Notes: generated by a model not told the origin, from the sequence alone. A stretch of DNA of 64,000 nt from Prosthecobacter sp. (GCF_020439865.1 NZ_JAGRPF010000147.1:1-64000), one strand, 5' to 3'. Positions 25,157-36,465 are shown, counted from the first letter of the stretch. A program made the numbers and translations.

Positions 25157-26206
25157 TCAGATGTTCAGCAGTCCTGCGGTTGCCTCGAAGCCGCAGACGA
25201 GGTTCATGTTTTGCACGGCCTGGCCGGAGGCTCCCTTGCCGATGTTGTCTTCCGTGCTCATCAAGATGAGCTGTCCCGCACGGGCATCGAAGGACCATCC
25301 GATGTCCACAAAGTTGGTACCGGTGACGTTTTTGGTGTCGGGAGACTGATTCACCCCGAGCAAACGAACGAAGAACTGCGAATCGTAGGCCGAATGCAGA
25401 GAGGCGCTCACTTGGTCAATCGTCGCACCCGGTGCGAGCTGCGCAAAAGTCGTGGTGCAGATGCCCGAATGCGTCGGCATGAGATGCGGCACAAAGGAGA
25501 GTTTCACTTCGCGGCCGGCCGCGAGGGCGAGTTCCTGGCCGACTTCACTCAGATGCCGGTGCACCGGCACGCTGTAGCTGCGCACGCTGTTTTGCACCTC
25601 GCAGAAGAGCAGGGGAATGCTTTCCTTCCGCCCAGCGCCGCTGGCACCGCTCATGCTGGCGACCGAAAGCGGAGAATCAGCGAGCAGTCCGGCTTTCAGC
25701 AGCGGAATGAGCGGCAGCAAAATGCTGGTGGGATAACAACCCGGGCATGCGATGAGCCGCGCGGTCTTGATTTGTTCGGCGCGAATTTCGGGAAGCGCGT
25801 AGACCGCTTCGTCGAGCAATTCCGGCGCGGGATGCGCATGGCCGTAGAATTCTTCATACAGCGCCGGACTCCGCAGGCGGAAGTCGGCGCTCAGGTCGAT
25901 GACCTTGAGGCCGAGTTCGAGCAACGGCTTCGCGTATTCCGATGCCACGCCATGCGGCACAGCCAGGAAGGCTATTTCCGCACCGGCGGCCTCCAGAGCG
26001 GCGGCGTCCGGAGCGGTAAATGTCAGGGAATCCGCCACGCCCACGCCACGGAAGCGCGGAAACTCCTTGGAGAGAGCTTTTCCTGCGAGTGACCGCGAAG
26101 TCACCGCCACGAGTTCGACATTCGGATGGCGCAGCAACAGGCGCAGGAGTTCTGCTCCAGAGTATCCACTGGCTCCAACGACGGCGACTTTGACAGGTGC
26201 GGACAT
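25157..26206 (-). CDS. argC: N-acetyl-gamma-glutamyl-phosphate reductase
   Basis: NADPH-dependent reductase, first gene of argCJBDF. It has 349 residues from 26206, which gives the standard start just before the nucleotide-binding V-A-V-V-G-A-S-G-Y-S-G-A-E-L. The catalytic Cys is in A-C-P-G-C-Y-P-T-S, and the H-R-H-L-S-E-V segment follows later. The frame extends 26 codons upstream without family character. The 129-base gap to the divergent ClpX-like gene must hold the operon promoter; I see no convincing ARG box. Confidence 0.95.
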   Translation of the reverse strand: MSAPVKVAVVGASGYSGAELLRLLLRHPNVELVAVTSRSLAGKALSKEFPRFRGVGVADSLTFTAPDAAALEAAGAEIAFLAVPHGVASEYAKPLLELGLKVIDLSADFRLRSPALYEEFYGHAHPAPELLDEAVYALPEIRAEQIKTARLIACPGCYPTSILLPLIPLLKAGLLADSPLSVASMSGASGAGRKESIPLLFCEVQNSVRSYSVPVHRHLSEVGQELALAAGREVKLSFVPHLMPTHSGICTTTFAQLAPGATIDQVSASLHSAYDSQFFVRLLGVNQSPDTKNVTGTNFVDIGWSFDARAGQLILMSTEDNIGKGASGQAVQNMNLVCGFEATAGLLNI

Positions 26207-26335
26207 ATTGCGGGGGGCGGAGTATGGGATGTCACCAGTTCCGTGCAACCCTGAAATAAGAGCAATTCTCATCCGAAACAGCACTCATCGTGCCGCTTGT
26301 CAGCGGGCCTTGCCTCGCGCACAGTCGTTGTCCTC

Positions 26336-28018
26336 ATGAGCGACCCCACGCCAGAAACTCCAGAGACTGAAAAACCCAAAGCTCCCGGCACGCCTGAGGA
26401 GATCACGCGGAAGCTGGAGGACTTCATCAAAAATACGCTCGGCGGCCAGGTGCTCTTCACCCGCGTCGAAGGCCCCGGCGGGCATCCTGCGCTGGAAGGC
26501 GGTGAGAAGCCTGTGGAACCCACCCGGCAGGACAACGGCAAGGCTTTTGAATTCAGCTACAAGCCTGCGGACATCAAAGCCTATCTTGACCGCTTCGTGA
26601 TCCGGCAGGACGAGGCCAAGAAGGTGCTCGCGACCGCTGTCTGCGACCACTACCACCACGCACGGATGCTGCGCGATGATCGTGAATCGGAGTCCACGGG
26701 CTCGAAGCTCGAGTTTTCGAAGCAGAATGTCATCATCATCGGCCCCACCGGCGTCGGGAAGACCTATCTCGTCAAACACATCGCGGATCTCATCGGCGTG
26801 CCGTTTGTGAAGGCGGATGCGACAAAATTCAGCGAAACCGGCTATGTCGGCGCGGATGTGGACGACCTCGTTCGCGATCTCGTGGCCAAGGCGAATGGCG
26901 ACATCGAGCTCGCCGAGCATGGTATCATTTATCTGGATGAAATCGACAAGCTCAGCAGCGGTCCGGAACGCCTGGGCCGTGATGTGAGCGGACGTGGCGT
27001 GCAGACCGCGCTGCTCAAGCTGATGGAGGAGACGGAGGTGGCCCTCTACGCTCCCAACGACATCCGCAGCCAGATGCAGATGATGTTTGATACGCGCAAA
27101 GGCCGCACCGGTCGCGAGGTGGTGAACACGCGGAACATTCTCTTCATCGTCAGCGGCGCGTTCAGCGGACTGGAAAAGATCATCGAGAAGCGCACGAACC
27201 GAAAATCCATCGGCTTTGTCTCCTCCGACTCGAAGAGCACGGCCGCCGAGCACCTGTTCCGCGAATCGCGCACCAAGGACTTTATCGACTTTGGTTTCGA
27301 GGCCGAGTTCATCGGCCGTCTGCCCGTGCGCGTCGTGTGCGATCCGCTCAGCGCGGACGACATGTTTCAGATCATGAAAAACTCCGAGGGCAGCCTCATC
27401 CGCCAGTATCAGCGTGAGTTTGCCGCGTACGGTGTGAAGGCCGTCTTCGAAGACGATGCGCTGCGCGAGATCGCCAGTCGTGCGGAGGATGAAAAAACCG
27501 GCGCCCGCGGCCTCGTCACGGCATGGGAGCGCGTGCTGCGCGACTTCAAATTCGAAATGCCCAGCCTCGGCCTGCCCGAACTGCGGATCGACGGCGCGCT
27601 CGTGAAAGATCCGGAGCAAAGGCTGGTCCAATGCCGCGCCGAAGCCGCCAGCCAGGTCATGGAACTTGGCGCCGCCCATGCCGGCGAGGTGAGGGTTTTT
27701 GCGGAGCGTTTCCAGCGCGAGCACGGCTTTACGCTCGATTTCGACAGCGCTGCCATCGCCGCAGTCGCCGCACGTGCGCAGCGTGAAGGCATGCATGTGG
27801 ACGCCATGTGTGAGAAGCTTTTCAAGGACTATCCCTTCGGACTCAAACTCGTGACCCGCACCACGGGTGATACGCGGTTCACGCTGACCTCCGAAGCAGT
27901 CGCCAATCCGGACAAGTACGTCAGCGAACTCGTCGTCAACGCCTGCCGCCAACACCCGCAGCAGACTCCATCCAACGTCATCGATCCCACCCCCGACATT
28001 CCCGCCCATGAATCGTAA
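26336..28018 (+). CDS. ClpX-like AAA+ unfoldase lacking the zinc finger, with extended C-terminus
   Basis: 560 residues against about 420 for ClpX. The N-terminal zinc-binding domain is replaced by an acidic Pro/Glu-rich leader with no Cys pairs. The AAA+ core is intact: Walker A G-P-T-G-V-G-K-T (136-143), pore loop G-Y-V-G (169-172), Walker B I-I-Y-L-D-E (197-202) and E-F-I-G-R-L-P-V. An I-G-F tripeptide (292-294), the ClpP-docking loop of ClpX, is kept. The R-K-H loop region is replaced by a longer insert (about 236-262). After the normal C-terminal small domain there are about 120 extra residues that look like a second, diverged small domain. The stop overlaps the next gene by 11 bases. 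Confidence 0.85.
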   Translation: MSDPTPETPETEKPKAPGTPEEITRKLEDFIKNTLGGQVLFTRVEGPGGHPALEGGEKPVEPTRQDNGKAFEFSYKPADIKAYLDRFVIRQDEAKKVLATAVCDHYHHARMLRDDRESESTGSKLEFSKQNVIIIGPTGVGKTYLVKHIADLIGVPFVKADATKFSETGYVGADVDDLVRDLVAKANGDIELAEHGIIYLDEIDKLSSGPERLGRDVSGRGVQTALLKLMEETEVALYAPNDIRSQMQMMFDTRKGRTGREVVNTRNILFIVSGAFSGLEKIIEKRTNRKSIGFVSSDSKSTAAEHLFRESRTKDFIDFGFEAEFIGRLPVRVVCDPLSADDMFQIMKNSEGSLIRQYQREFAAYGVKAVFEDDALREIASRAEDEKTGARGLVTAWERVLRDFKFEMPSLGLPELRIDGALVKDPEQRLVQCRAEAASQVMELGAAHAGEVRVFAERFQREHGFTLDFDSAAIAAVAARAQREGMHVDAMCEKLFKDYPFGLKLVTRTTGDTRFTLTSEAVANPDKYVSELVVNACRQHPQQTPSNVIDPTPDIPAHES

Positions 28019-29294
28019 TCACGCCGCCGCCATGTTCATTGGCGTGCTCGTCTGCATCCCGCTGCTGGCCCTGTATCATTTTGGCTTTTTCCAAAGCACC
28101 GCCGAATGGTTTGCCATGCTGTTTGCCCGCGGCTTCATCCTGCCCGCCGCCGGTTTGAGGCAGATCGTCTGGCTGCAGTACGGCTACTACACGTTCATGG
28201 CGTTCACGAGCGCGTGGGTCTGCATTGAGATGATCTCCCAGTGGCGGCGTTTTGCGTTCCTGCTTGGCGGCACCTTCCTCACCGCCACGTTCTCCTGTCT
28301 CATGGCGATGAGTGGAGTGCTCTTTGAACCCGTGTCGGGATCCCTTGCGCTTTGGTTTGCCGGCATCGTCGGCATCGCGGTCAGCGGCTCGGTGAACGGC
28401 TATCGCCGTCACGTCATGCGTGACTACTTTGTCGGCCGCCTGTCTTCACACCTGTTTGAAGAGCTCGTCGATCAGAACAATCCCGCGAAGATGACCGAGC
28501 GCCGGGAAATCACCGTGCTCACCTGCCGCCTGCTCAATCATGGTGAGCTCTCCACCGGCATCGAAGCGCCGCAGTTTGAGAATCTGGCCACGCACTTCCA
28601 GCGCAGCGTCTCCGAGTTTCTCATCGCCCGCGGAGCTTATCTCGATGACTGTGACGCACGCCAGGTTCGCGTCTTTTTCGGCTTCCCGCTTTCGGATGAG
28701 CATCACGCCCTGCATGCCGTTCAGGTCGCCGCCGTCCTGCGAACACACCTCTCCACGCTCACGCGTGAGATCGAGCAGCGCTTCGGAAAGAAAGCGCAGA
28801 TCGGCGTGGCCTTCAGCACCGGTCCCGGCGTGTGCGGCCTGTATGGCACGGACCATTTCCAAAGCTTCAGCGCCGTGGGCGATGTGATCGACTTCTCCGC
28901 GCAGCTCTGCGTGTTGAACGCCGAGTACGGCAGCAAGGTGCTATTGAGTGCGCGCACGTATTCACTGGTGAAAGACAACGCCGAGGTGAGACCGATGGAA
29001 ATGGTCTGCGCGGCAGGCTCCAGTCAGATGAGCGAAGTCTACGAGCTGCTGGCCGAAAAAGGCACGCTTGCGGAACAGGACATCCGTGCGCGTGACGCCT
29101 TCTGGCAGGGAGTGGTGCAGTATCGGAAGGGTGATCTGAAGCAGGCGCTCGAGAGCTTCGGCAACGCCACCGTCGAGGATCGTGAAGATGCGCCGCTCAA
29201 ATACTTCAAGGAGCGTGTCGAGGCGGCACTGAAAGAAAAAGAGGCGCCCGCCAAGGAGACGCCGAAACATTCGCGCCAGCTCGCCGCCACCTGA
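28008..29294 (+). CDS. Membrane protein with degenerate class III nucleotidyl cyclase domain
   Basis: 428 residues. Four hydrophobic segments occupy the first 130 residues (about 8-27, 33-60, 78-98 and 108-126). A cyclase homology domain spans about 160-345, with recognisable but altered motifs: V-L-T-C-R-L-L-N-H replaces L-F-A-D-I-x-G-F (metal Asp lost), C-D-A-R-Q-V-R-V-F-F-G replaces G-D-x-x-x-A-x-F-G, and V-G-D-V-I-D-F-S-A-Q replaces V-G-x-x-V-N-x-A-x-R. Catalysis is therefore unlikely; a nucleotide-sensing or scaffold role is possible. A TPR-like tail with charged helices ends the protein. Its start lies 11 bases inside the ClpX-like gene, so the two are translationally coupled. Confidence 0.8.
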   Translation: MNRNHAAAMFIGVLVCIPLLALYHFGFFQSTAEWFAMLFARGFILPAAGLRQIVWLQYGYYTFMAFTSAWVCIEMISQWRRFAFLLGGTFLTATFSCLMAMSGVLFEPVSGSLALWFAGIVGIAVSGSVNGYRRHVMRDYFVGRLSSHLFEELVDQNNPAKMTERREITVLTCRLLNHGELSTGIEAPQFENLATHFQRSVSEFLIARGAYLDDCDARQVRVFFGFPLSDEHHALHAVQVAAVLRTHLSTLTREIEQRFGKKAQIGVAFSTGPGVCGLYGTDHFQSFSAVGDVIDFSAQLCVLNAEYGSKVLLSARTYSLVKDNAEVRPMEMVCAAGSSQMSEVYELLAEKGTLAEQDIRARDAFWQGVVQYRKGDLKQALESFGNATVEDREDAPLKYFKERVEAALKEKEAPAKETPKHSRQLAAT

Positions 29295-29315
29295 TTCTTT
29301 TCCGTCACTCTTCGC

Positions 29316-29924
29316 GTGCGCATCGATTATCCACCCGCCATCCAGCGCCTCGTCGCACAGCTTAAATCGCTGCCCGGCCTCGGACCGCGCAGCGCGGAGC
29401 GCCTGATGATCTGGCTGCTGCAGATGCGGGATGAGCGCATCACCTCGCTGTCAGACTCGCTGCTGGAGGCGAGGGAACGCATCGTTCCATGCCCTGACTG
29501 CGGGTTCTTCATCGAGAGCGACGGCGAGTGTCTGCTCTGTCATGATCCGCGACGCCAGCAGAAGCAGCTGTGTGTTGTCGAGCAGGCCGCTGATGTGCTG
29601 CGGATGGAGCGGTCGGGTGCGTTTCAGGGGCTGTATCATGTGCTCGGAGGCAGGCTCTCTCCGCTCGACAACGTAACTCCTGAGGATCTGCGCATGGAGT
29701 CGCTGGTGAATCGTGTGCGTGATCTTCATACGGAAGAGGTCATCATCGCTCTCGGCTCAGATGTTGAGGGTGAGGCCACAGCGAGCTACATCGCCGACCT
29801 GCTGCGCCCCGCCGGCATCGCCATCACCCGGCTCGCGCAAGGAATGCCTGCAGGTGGAGGGCTTGATCATGTTGATGAGCTGACCCTTTATCAGGCGCTG
29901 CACGGGCGCCGGAAGATGGGATAA
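29316..29924 (+). CDS. recR: Recombination mediator protein
   Basis: Works with RecF/RecO to load RecA at gaps. It has 202 residues with the helix-hairpin-helix near L-P-G-L-G-P-R-S-A-E-R, a C4 zinc finger (C-P-D-C-G-F-F ... C-L-L-C) and a Toprim domain with V-V-E-Q-A-A-D-V. It starts with GTG at 29316, giving the standard N-terminus; no ATG lies close by in frame. It is 21 bases after the cyclase-like gene and may share its transcript. dnaX/ybaB, the usual neighbours, are absent. Confidence 0.96.
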   Translation: MRIDYPPAIQRLVAQLKSLPGLGPRSAERLMIWLLQMRDERITSLSDSLLEARERIVPCPDCGFFIESDGECLLCHDPRRQQKQLCVVEQAADVLRMERSGAFQGLYHVLGGRLSPLDNVTPEDLRMESLVNRVRDLHTEEVIIALGSDVEGEATASYIADLLRPAGIAITRLAQGMPAGGGLDHVDELTLYQALHGRRKMG

Positions 29925-29965
29925 AATTTCTCGACAGCAGGTTTTTGAACATTCATAGCATCGGC

Positions 29966-30667
29966 ATGAATTACCACATCGCACGCGATGGCCAGCAACT
30001 CGGCGTCTTTGCCGAGCAGGAAGTTCAGTCTGGATTCGCATCAGGAAGGTTTCTGGCCACCGACCTTTGTTGGAGCGAGGGAATGGCCGACTGGCAGCCG
30101 GTGAGTGCACGCTTCGGCGCTCCGGCGGCTTCGCTTCCGACGCCGACCTTCACGGCGCCTGGAGCTTTCAATCCGTATGCGGCACCGCAGGCGAACGTGG
30201 TGACGCCATCCATGATGCCGCAGTTCACTCTGGCCTCCCGCGGCAGCCGGCTCGGTGCGGCATTGCTGGATGGGCTGGTGGGAATGCTTGTGGTCGGACT
30301 CCCGGCAATCTGTGGTGTGGCCATGCTCGACTCCAAGGCAGGTGGCGGAGGGGACGTTCCGGTGGGTTCTGTCATCTGCTTTATTCTGGCGGGGCTCGGA
30401 TTTCTCGGTCTCACGATCTACAACATCGTCCTGCTGACCAAGCAGGGGCAGACCATTGCGAAGAAGTGGCTGCGCATTCGCATCGTGACGCATCCTGATG
30501 GTAAAAACCCAGGCTTCGTGAAGGCCTTCCTGCTGCGCTCGTTCGTCAATGCGATCATTGGCCAGGTGGTGCCTCTCTATGGTTTGGTGGACGTTTGTTT
30601 CATCTTCCGCGAAGACCAGCGCTGCCTGCATGACCTCATCGGAGAGACCATTGTGGTGCAGGATTGA
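29966..30667 (+). CDS. GYF_2-RDD membrane protein (tandem copy 1)
   Basis: 233 residues. The N-terminal GYF_2 domain (about 1-50) has Y-H-I-A-R-D-G-Q-Q-L-G-V-F and W-S-E-G-M-A-D-W-Q-P-V. A Pro/Ala/Asn-Pro-Tyr linker (about 55-90) follows, then an RDD domain with three to four transmembrane segments (R-L-G-A-A-L-L-D-G, T-I-A-K-K-W-L-R-I-R and D-Q-R-C-L-H-D). A TTG at 29945 could also start the frame, but the ATG at 29966 begins at the domain edge. The neighbouring gene is a close paralogue. RDD proteins are membrane proteins of mostly unknown role; GYF_2 may bind Pro-rich partners. Confidence 0.85.
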   Translation: MNYHIARDGQQLGVFAEQEVQSGFASGRFLATDLCWSEGMADWQPVSARFGAPAASLPTPTFTAPGAFNPYAAPQANVVTPSMMPQFTLASRGSRLGAALLDGLVGMLVVGLPAICGVAMLDSKAGGGGDVPVGSVICFILAGLGFLGLTIYNIVLLTKQGQTIAKKWLRIRIVTHPDGKNPGFVKAFLLRSFVNAIIGQVVPLYGLVDVCFIFREDQRCLHDLIGETIVVQD

Positions 30668-30681
30668 ACTCATTTGAGTTC
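30666..30681. repeat. Perfect inverted repeat after GYF-RDD copy 1
   Basis: GAACTCA and TGAGTTC with a 2-base centre, beginning at the stop codon of the first copy and 53 bases before the second copy. It is too tight for a strong hairpin and lacks a T-run, so it is a possible regulator site or weak terminator. Confidence 0.35.
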
Positions 30682-30733
30682 ATAGGAGCGAATCTGTTGG
30701 ACAGGCACAAATCCGGTCTAAAATCGCCGTCTC

Positions 30734-31450
30734 ATGAGCCAATATCACATCGCACGCGACAGTCAGCAGTTGGGAGTTTTTTCGGAGCAGGATGTTCAGT
30801 CAGGTCTGGCCTCGGGCAGCATTCTCGCGAGCGATCTCCTGTGGGCGGAAGGAATGGCCGACTGGCAGCCGGTGAGCAGCAAGTTCGGTGCGCCGGCGTT
30901 TGCTCCTCCTGCTGCCGTGGCTCAGCCTGCGGGTTTCAACCCTTACGCGGCTCCAATCGCCAACGTCGCAGTTCCTACCACTGGGCAGGGGATCACACTG
31001 GCCTCGCTCGGCCAGCGTCTCGGCGCGGTGATGCTGGATGGCTTGATCCAAGTCGTGGTCCTGCTTCCGTTGATCATCCCCGCTGGCATGATGGACAACA
31101 AGAGCGGTGGTGAGCCTTCCATGGGAATGATCATCTCGATGGCGGTCGGCGGCATCGGACTGCTCGCGCTTCTCATCTACAATCTGGTTCTGCTTGGCAC
31201 GCGCGGGCAGACCTTGGGCAAAAAGATCGTTGGCACACGGATCGCAATCTTCCCAGGTGGGGAGAAGCCGGGCTTCGCCAAGGCTTTCCTCGTCCGCTCC
31301 TTTGTCGTAGGCATCATCGGCGCCATCCCGTTGCTGGGACCGCTATTCTCGCTTGTGGATATCTGCTGCATCTTCCGTGCGGATCACCGCTGCATTCACG
31401 ATATGATGGCCGGCACGCATGTGATCGAAGGACAGCCGCCGGAGGCCTGA
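30734..31450 (+). CDS. GYF_2-RDD membrane protein (tandem copy 2)
   Basis: 238 residues, collinear with the preceding gene: GYF_2 domain (Y-H-I-A-R-D-S-Q-Q-L-G-V-F, W-A-E-G-M-A-D-W-Q-P-V), linker with F-N-P-Y-A-A-P, then an RDD domain (R-L-G-A-V-M-L-D-G, T-L-G-K-K-I-V-G-T-R, D-H-R-C-I-H-D). The GYF part is much more conserved between copies than the first membrane segments, a pattern of duplication followed by divergence. The two may form a heteromer. The role is unknown. Confidence 0.85.
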   Translation: MSQYHIARDSQQLGVFSEQDVQSGLASGSILASDLLWAEGMADWQPVSSKFGAPAFAPPAAVAQPAGFNPYAAPIANVAVPTTGQGITLASLGQRLGAVMLDGLIQVVVLLPLIIPAGMMDNKSGGEPSMGMIISMAVGGIGLLALLIYNLVLLGTRGQTLGKKIVGTRIAIFPGGEKPGFAKAFLVRSFVVGIIGAIPLLGPLFSLVDICCIFRADHRCIHDMMAGTHVIEGQPPEA

Positions 31451-31457
31451 TTCAGGC

Positions 31458-31829
31458 TCAGGCCAGTCCCATGGCTGCGACCTCATCCTCGTCGAGGCCC
31501 AGGTAGTGGCCGAGTTCGTGGAGGAAGGTGATTTTTACTTCATGGCGATAAGTTGCCAGATCTCCCGCGCATTCGTCCCATAGATTGTCGAGAAAAAGCC
31601 GGATGCGCGGCATTTCGTCCGGTGATTCGGGCAGCGGATCGCAACGAGCATTGCCTTCAAACAAACCAAGCAGATCGGGGTCGAGGTCTTCGTCGAAGTC
31701 CATCAACGCATCCATCTCGACGAACTCGATCCGGCAGTCGGTCGCTTCGTTGCGAATCTCTTCCGGCAGTGAGAGCAGCGCCGATTTGACGACGCTGGTG
31801 GCGATGGTTTGAAGACGTTCGAAGCGCAT
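31458..31829 (-). CDS. Zincin-like metallopeptidase family protein
   Basis: 123 residues, the typical size of the PF06262-type minimal metallopeptidases. The zinc site is H-E-L-G-H-Y-L-G-L-D-E-D-E (HExxHxxGxxE/D) near the C-terminus, preceded by I-R-L-F-L-D-N-L-W and E-V-K-I-T-F-L. No signal peptide, so cytoplasmic. The substrate is unknown for the family. It converges on the second GYF-RDD gene and sits 5 bases after the stop of the M1 peptidase gene, in the same direction. Confidence 0.88.
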   Translation of the reverse strand: MRFERLQTIATSVVKSALLSLPEEIRNEATDCRIEFVEMDALMDFDEDLDPDLLGLFEGNARCDPLPESPDEMPRIRLFLDNLWDECAGDLATYRHEVKITFLHELGHYLGLDEDEVAAMGLA

Positions 31830-31834
31830 GAGGA

Positions 31835-34438
<2,604 letters not shown>

Positions 34439-34523
34439 GACGGGCGCGAGCATCCCGAAGCCGTCGGAGATTGGCAAGGACAAAGCGGAAGGACTGCCGG
34501 TGCCGGCGCGTATTGCCCTCGTC

Positions 34524-35912
34524 ATGCTCTCCTTCTCCGACCAGAGCCGGAATTCTTCGCGCCTACACCGGCGGGATTTCCTGCGTATTGGCGGTCTTGG
34601 TCTGGGCGGACTGTCCTTGAGCGATTTGATGGCCGCGTCCCAGAAGCGTCTTATCAAGGACAAGTCGGTCATCTTTCTCTTCATGCACGGCGGGCCGTCT
34701 CAGTTTGAGACCTTTGATCCGAAGATGGATGCGCCTTCGGAAATTCGCAGCGTGACGGGCGAGATCAAAACCACGCTGCCCGGCATCACGTTTGGCGGCA
34801 GCTTTGAGCGACTGGCGAAACTGGCGCACAAGTTCAGCATCGTGCGTTCCTTTGTGACCGGCGACGCCGTGCATGACATCAAGACCATCGTCGGCAAGGA
34901 CACGATGAAGGCGAATCTCGGCTCGCTCTACTCGCGCATCGCCGGTCCGCTGCGCAAAGGCAGCGCCATGCCGACGAACGTGGCGCTGTTTCCGCAGTCC
35001 GTGGATGCGACGACGGGTCCGATCATCAAGCAATTCGGAGATTTCACCGCCAGCGGAGAGATGGGATCGACCTATCAGCCATTCGTGCCCGGCGCCGGCG
35101 GCGGTGCGCAGGCGGACATGACACTGAGCCTGCCTCAAGCACGTCTCGATGACCGGCGCATGCTGCTGTCCTCGCTCGATCAGTGGAAGCGGCAGATGGA
35201 TGCAAGCGAAGCGGTCGGAGGCATGTCGGAGTTTCAATCGCTGGCCTTCGATGTGCTGCGACGCGGTGTTTCCGATGCATTTGATCTCTCGCGAGAAGAT
35301 CCACGTCTCATCGCCCGCTACGACACGGCACCGCTGCTGCCGAAGGATCGCATCAGCACGCAGTGGAGAAACCGCGAGCACTATGCCGACAACGCCGCGA
35401 CTCTCGGCAAGCTGCTGCTCATGGCGCGGCGTCTGTGCGAGCGCGGCTGCGGCTTTGTCACCGTCACGACCAGTTTCGTGTGGGACATGCACTCCGACAT
35501 CAACAATGTGCCGGTGCGCACAGGCATGGACTATGTCGGGCGCCCGTTCGATCATGCGGTTTCGGCGCTCATCGAGGACATCGAAGCCCGCGGCCTGAGC
35601 GAGAAAATCATGCTCGTCTGCTGCGGCGAGATGGGGCGTTCGCCGAAGCTGAACGTAAAAGGCGGCCGCGATCATTGGGGTGGCCTCGCTCCGCTCATGG
35701 TTTACGGTGGTGGCCTGAAAATGGGCCGCGTCATCGGCCAGTCGGCGCGCAATGGCGGCGAACCGGCGTCTGAACCGGTGACGATCCCCGATTTGATCTC
35801 GACCATCATGCACACGCTCGTCGATGTCGGCGAAGCCCGCGTCACCGACGGCCTGCCTTCAGGCTTGCTCAATGTCCTCACTCGTGGCCAGCCAATCCGC
35901 GGCCTTGTTTGA
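34524..35912 (+). CDS. DUF1501 (sulfatase-like) Tat-exported protein, second copy
   Basis: 462 residues from 34524. Tat signal H-R-R-D-F-L-R-I-G-G-L-G-L-G-G. DUF1501 motifs: F-L-F-M-H-G-G-P-S-Q-F-E-T-F-D, W-D-M-H-S-D and C-G-E-M-G-R-S-P with R-D-H-W-G. It differs clearly from the other copy in this window and belongs to another subgroup. The open frame starts earlier, at 34392, but that part overlaps the M1 signal region and has no Tat character. No cytochrome-type partner gene is adjacent; the next gene encodes an HMA protein 9 bases downstream. Confidence 0.88.
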   Translation: MLSFSDQSRNSSRLHRRDFLRIGGLGLGGLSLSDLMAASQKRLIKDKSVIFLFMHGGPSQFETFDPKMDAPSEIRSVTGEIKTTLPGITFGGSFERLAKLAHKFSIVRSFVTGDAVHDIKTIVGKDTMKANLGSLYSRIAGPLRKGSAMPTNVALFPQSVDATTGPIIKQFGDFTASGEMGSTYQPFVPGAGGGAQADMTLSLPQARLDDRRMLLSSLDQWKRQMDASEAVGGMSEFQSLAFDVLRRGVSDAFDLSREDPRLIARYDTAPLLPKDRISTQWRNREHYADNAATLGKLLLMARRLCERGCGFVTVTTSFVWDMHSDINNVPVRTGMDYVGRPFDHAVSALIEDIEARGLSEKIMLVCCGEMGRSPKLNVKGGRDHWGGLAPLMVYGGGLKMGRVIGQSARNGGEPASEPVTIPDLISTIMHTLVDVGEARVTDGLPSGLLNVLTRGQPIRGLV

Positions 35913-35921
35913 TTGATTCTC

Positions 35922-36464
35922 ATGCCTCCTCTCCGCTTCATCCTCACCACCATTGCCTGCCTTTCGTCCCTCGCTCATGCTGATGACAAGCCGAAGCCGG
36001 TGACCCGCACATTTTATGTCTCGGGCGTCGAGTGCGGCAGTTGCGTGTATGCGGTGCAACAGTCGGTGACGGAGACCAAGGGTGTTGCCGATGTGACGGT
36101 GGTGCAGTTGATCGACTCCATTGCCAATGTGACCTTTGATCCTAAAGCGGTGAGCGACCAGCAGATCGCCCAGGCGGTGCGCGAGGCCTATCCGCTGCAT
36201 GGCATGCCCTACCTCGCCACGCTGAAGCTGCGCATGCCGGGTTATGCGAAGAATGCCGCGAAAGTGGGCCGATTGTTCGCAGGGTGGAAAAAATCCGTGA
36301 CAATGGAAGTGATCGACAAAGCGAAGGGAGAACTTGTTGTTCATTTCCTTCCTTTGGAGGTCGATGCGCAAAAGACCGCTCCACAGGGGTGGAGCATCGC
36401 GTTGCTGACGGAAGCCGCGAAAAGTCTGGGGCTGGACTTCAACGTGGAAAGCGAAGGGCAGTGA
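35922..36464 (+). CDS. Exported heavy-metal-associated (HMA) domain protein
   Basis: 180 residues with a signal peptide (L-S-S-L-A-H-A). The first HMA domain (about 28-95) carries the metal site G-V-E-C-G-S-C-V. A second ferredoxin-like segment (about 100-170) lacks the Cys pair. HMA proteins bind Cu(I) or similar soft metals; periplasmic forms act as chaperones or sensors. A TTG three codons upstream is possible, but the ATG at 35922 gives a normal signal. It follows the DUF1501 gene closely and may be cotranscribed. Confidence 0.8.
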   Translation: MPPLRFILTTIACLSSLAHADDKPKPVTRTFYVSGVECGSCVYAVQQSVTETKGVADVTVVQLIDSIANVTFDPKAVSDQQIAQAVREAYPLHGMPYLATLKLRMPGYAKNAAKVGRLFAGWKKSVTMEVIDKAKGELVVHFLPLEVDAQKTAPQGWSIALLTEAAKSLGLDFNVESEGQ

Positions 36465-36465
36465 T

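Noticed and set aside
26300..28009. 569-codon open frame antisense to the ClpX-like gene
   Set aside because: Low-complexity charged translation without motifs; the plus-strand gene is well supported.
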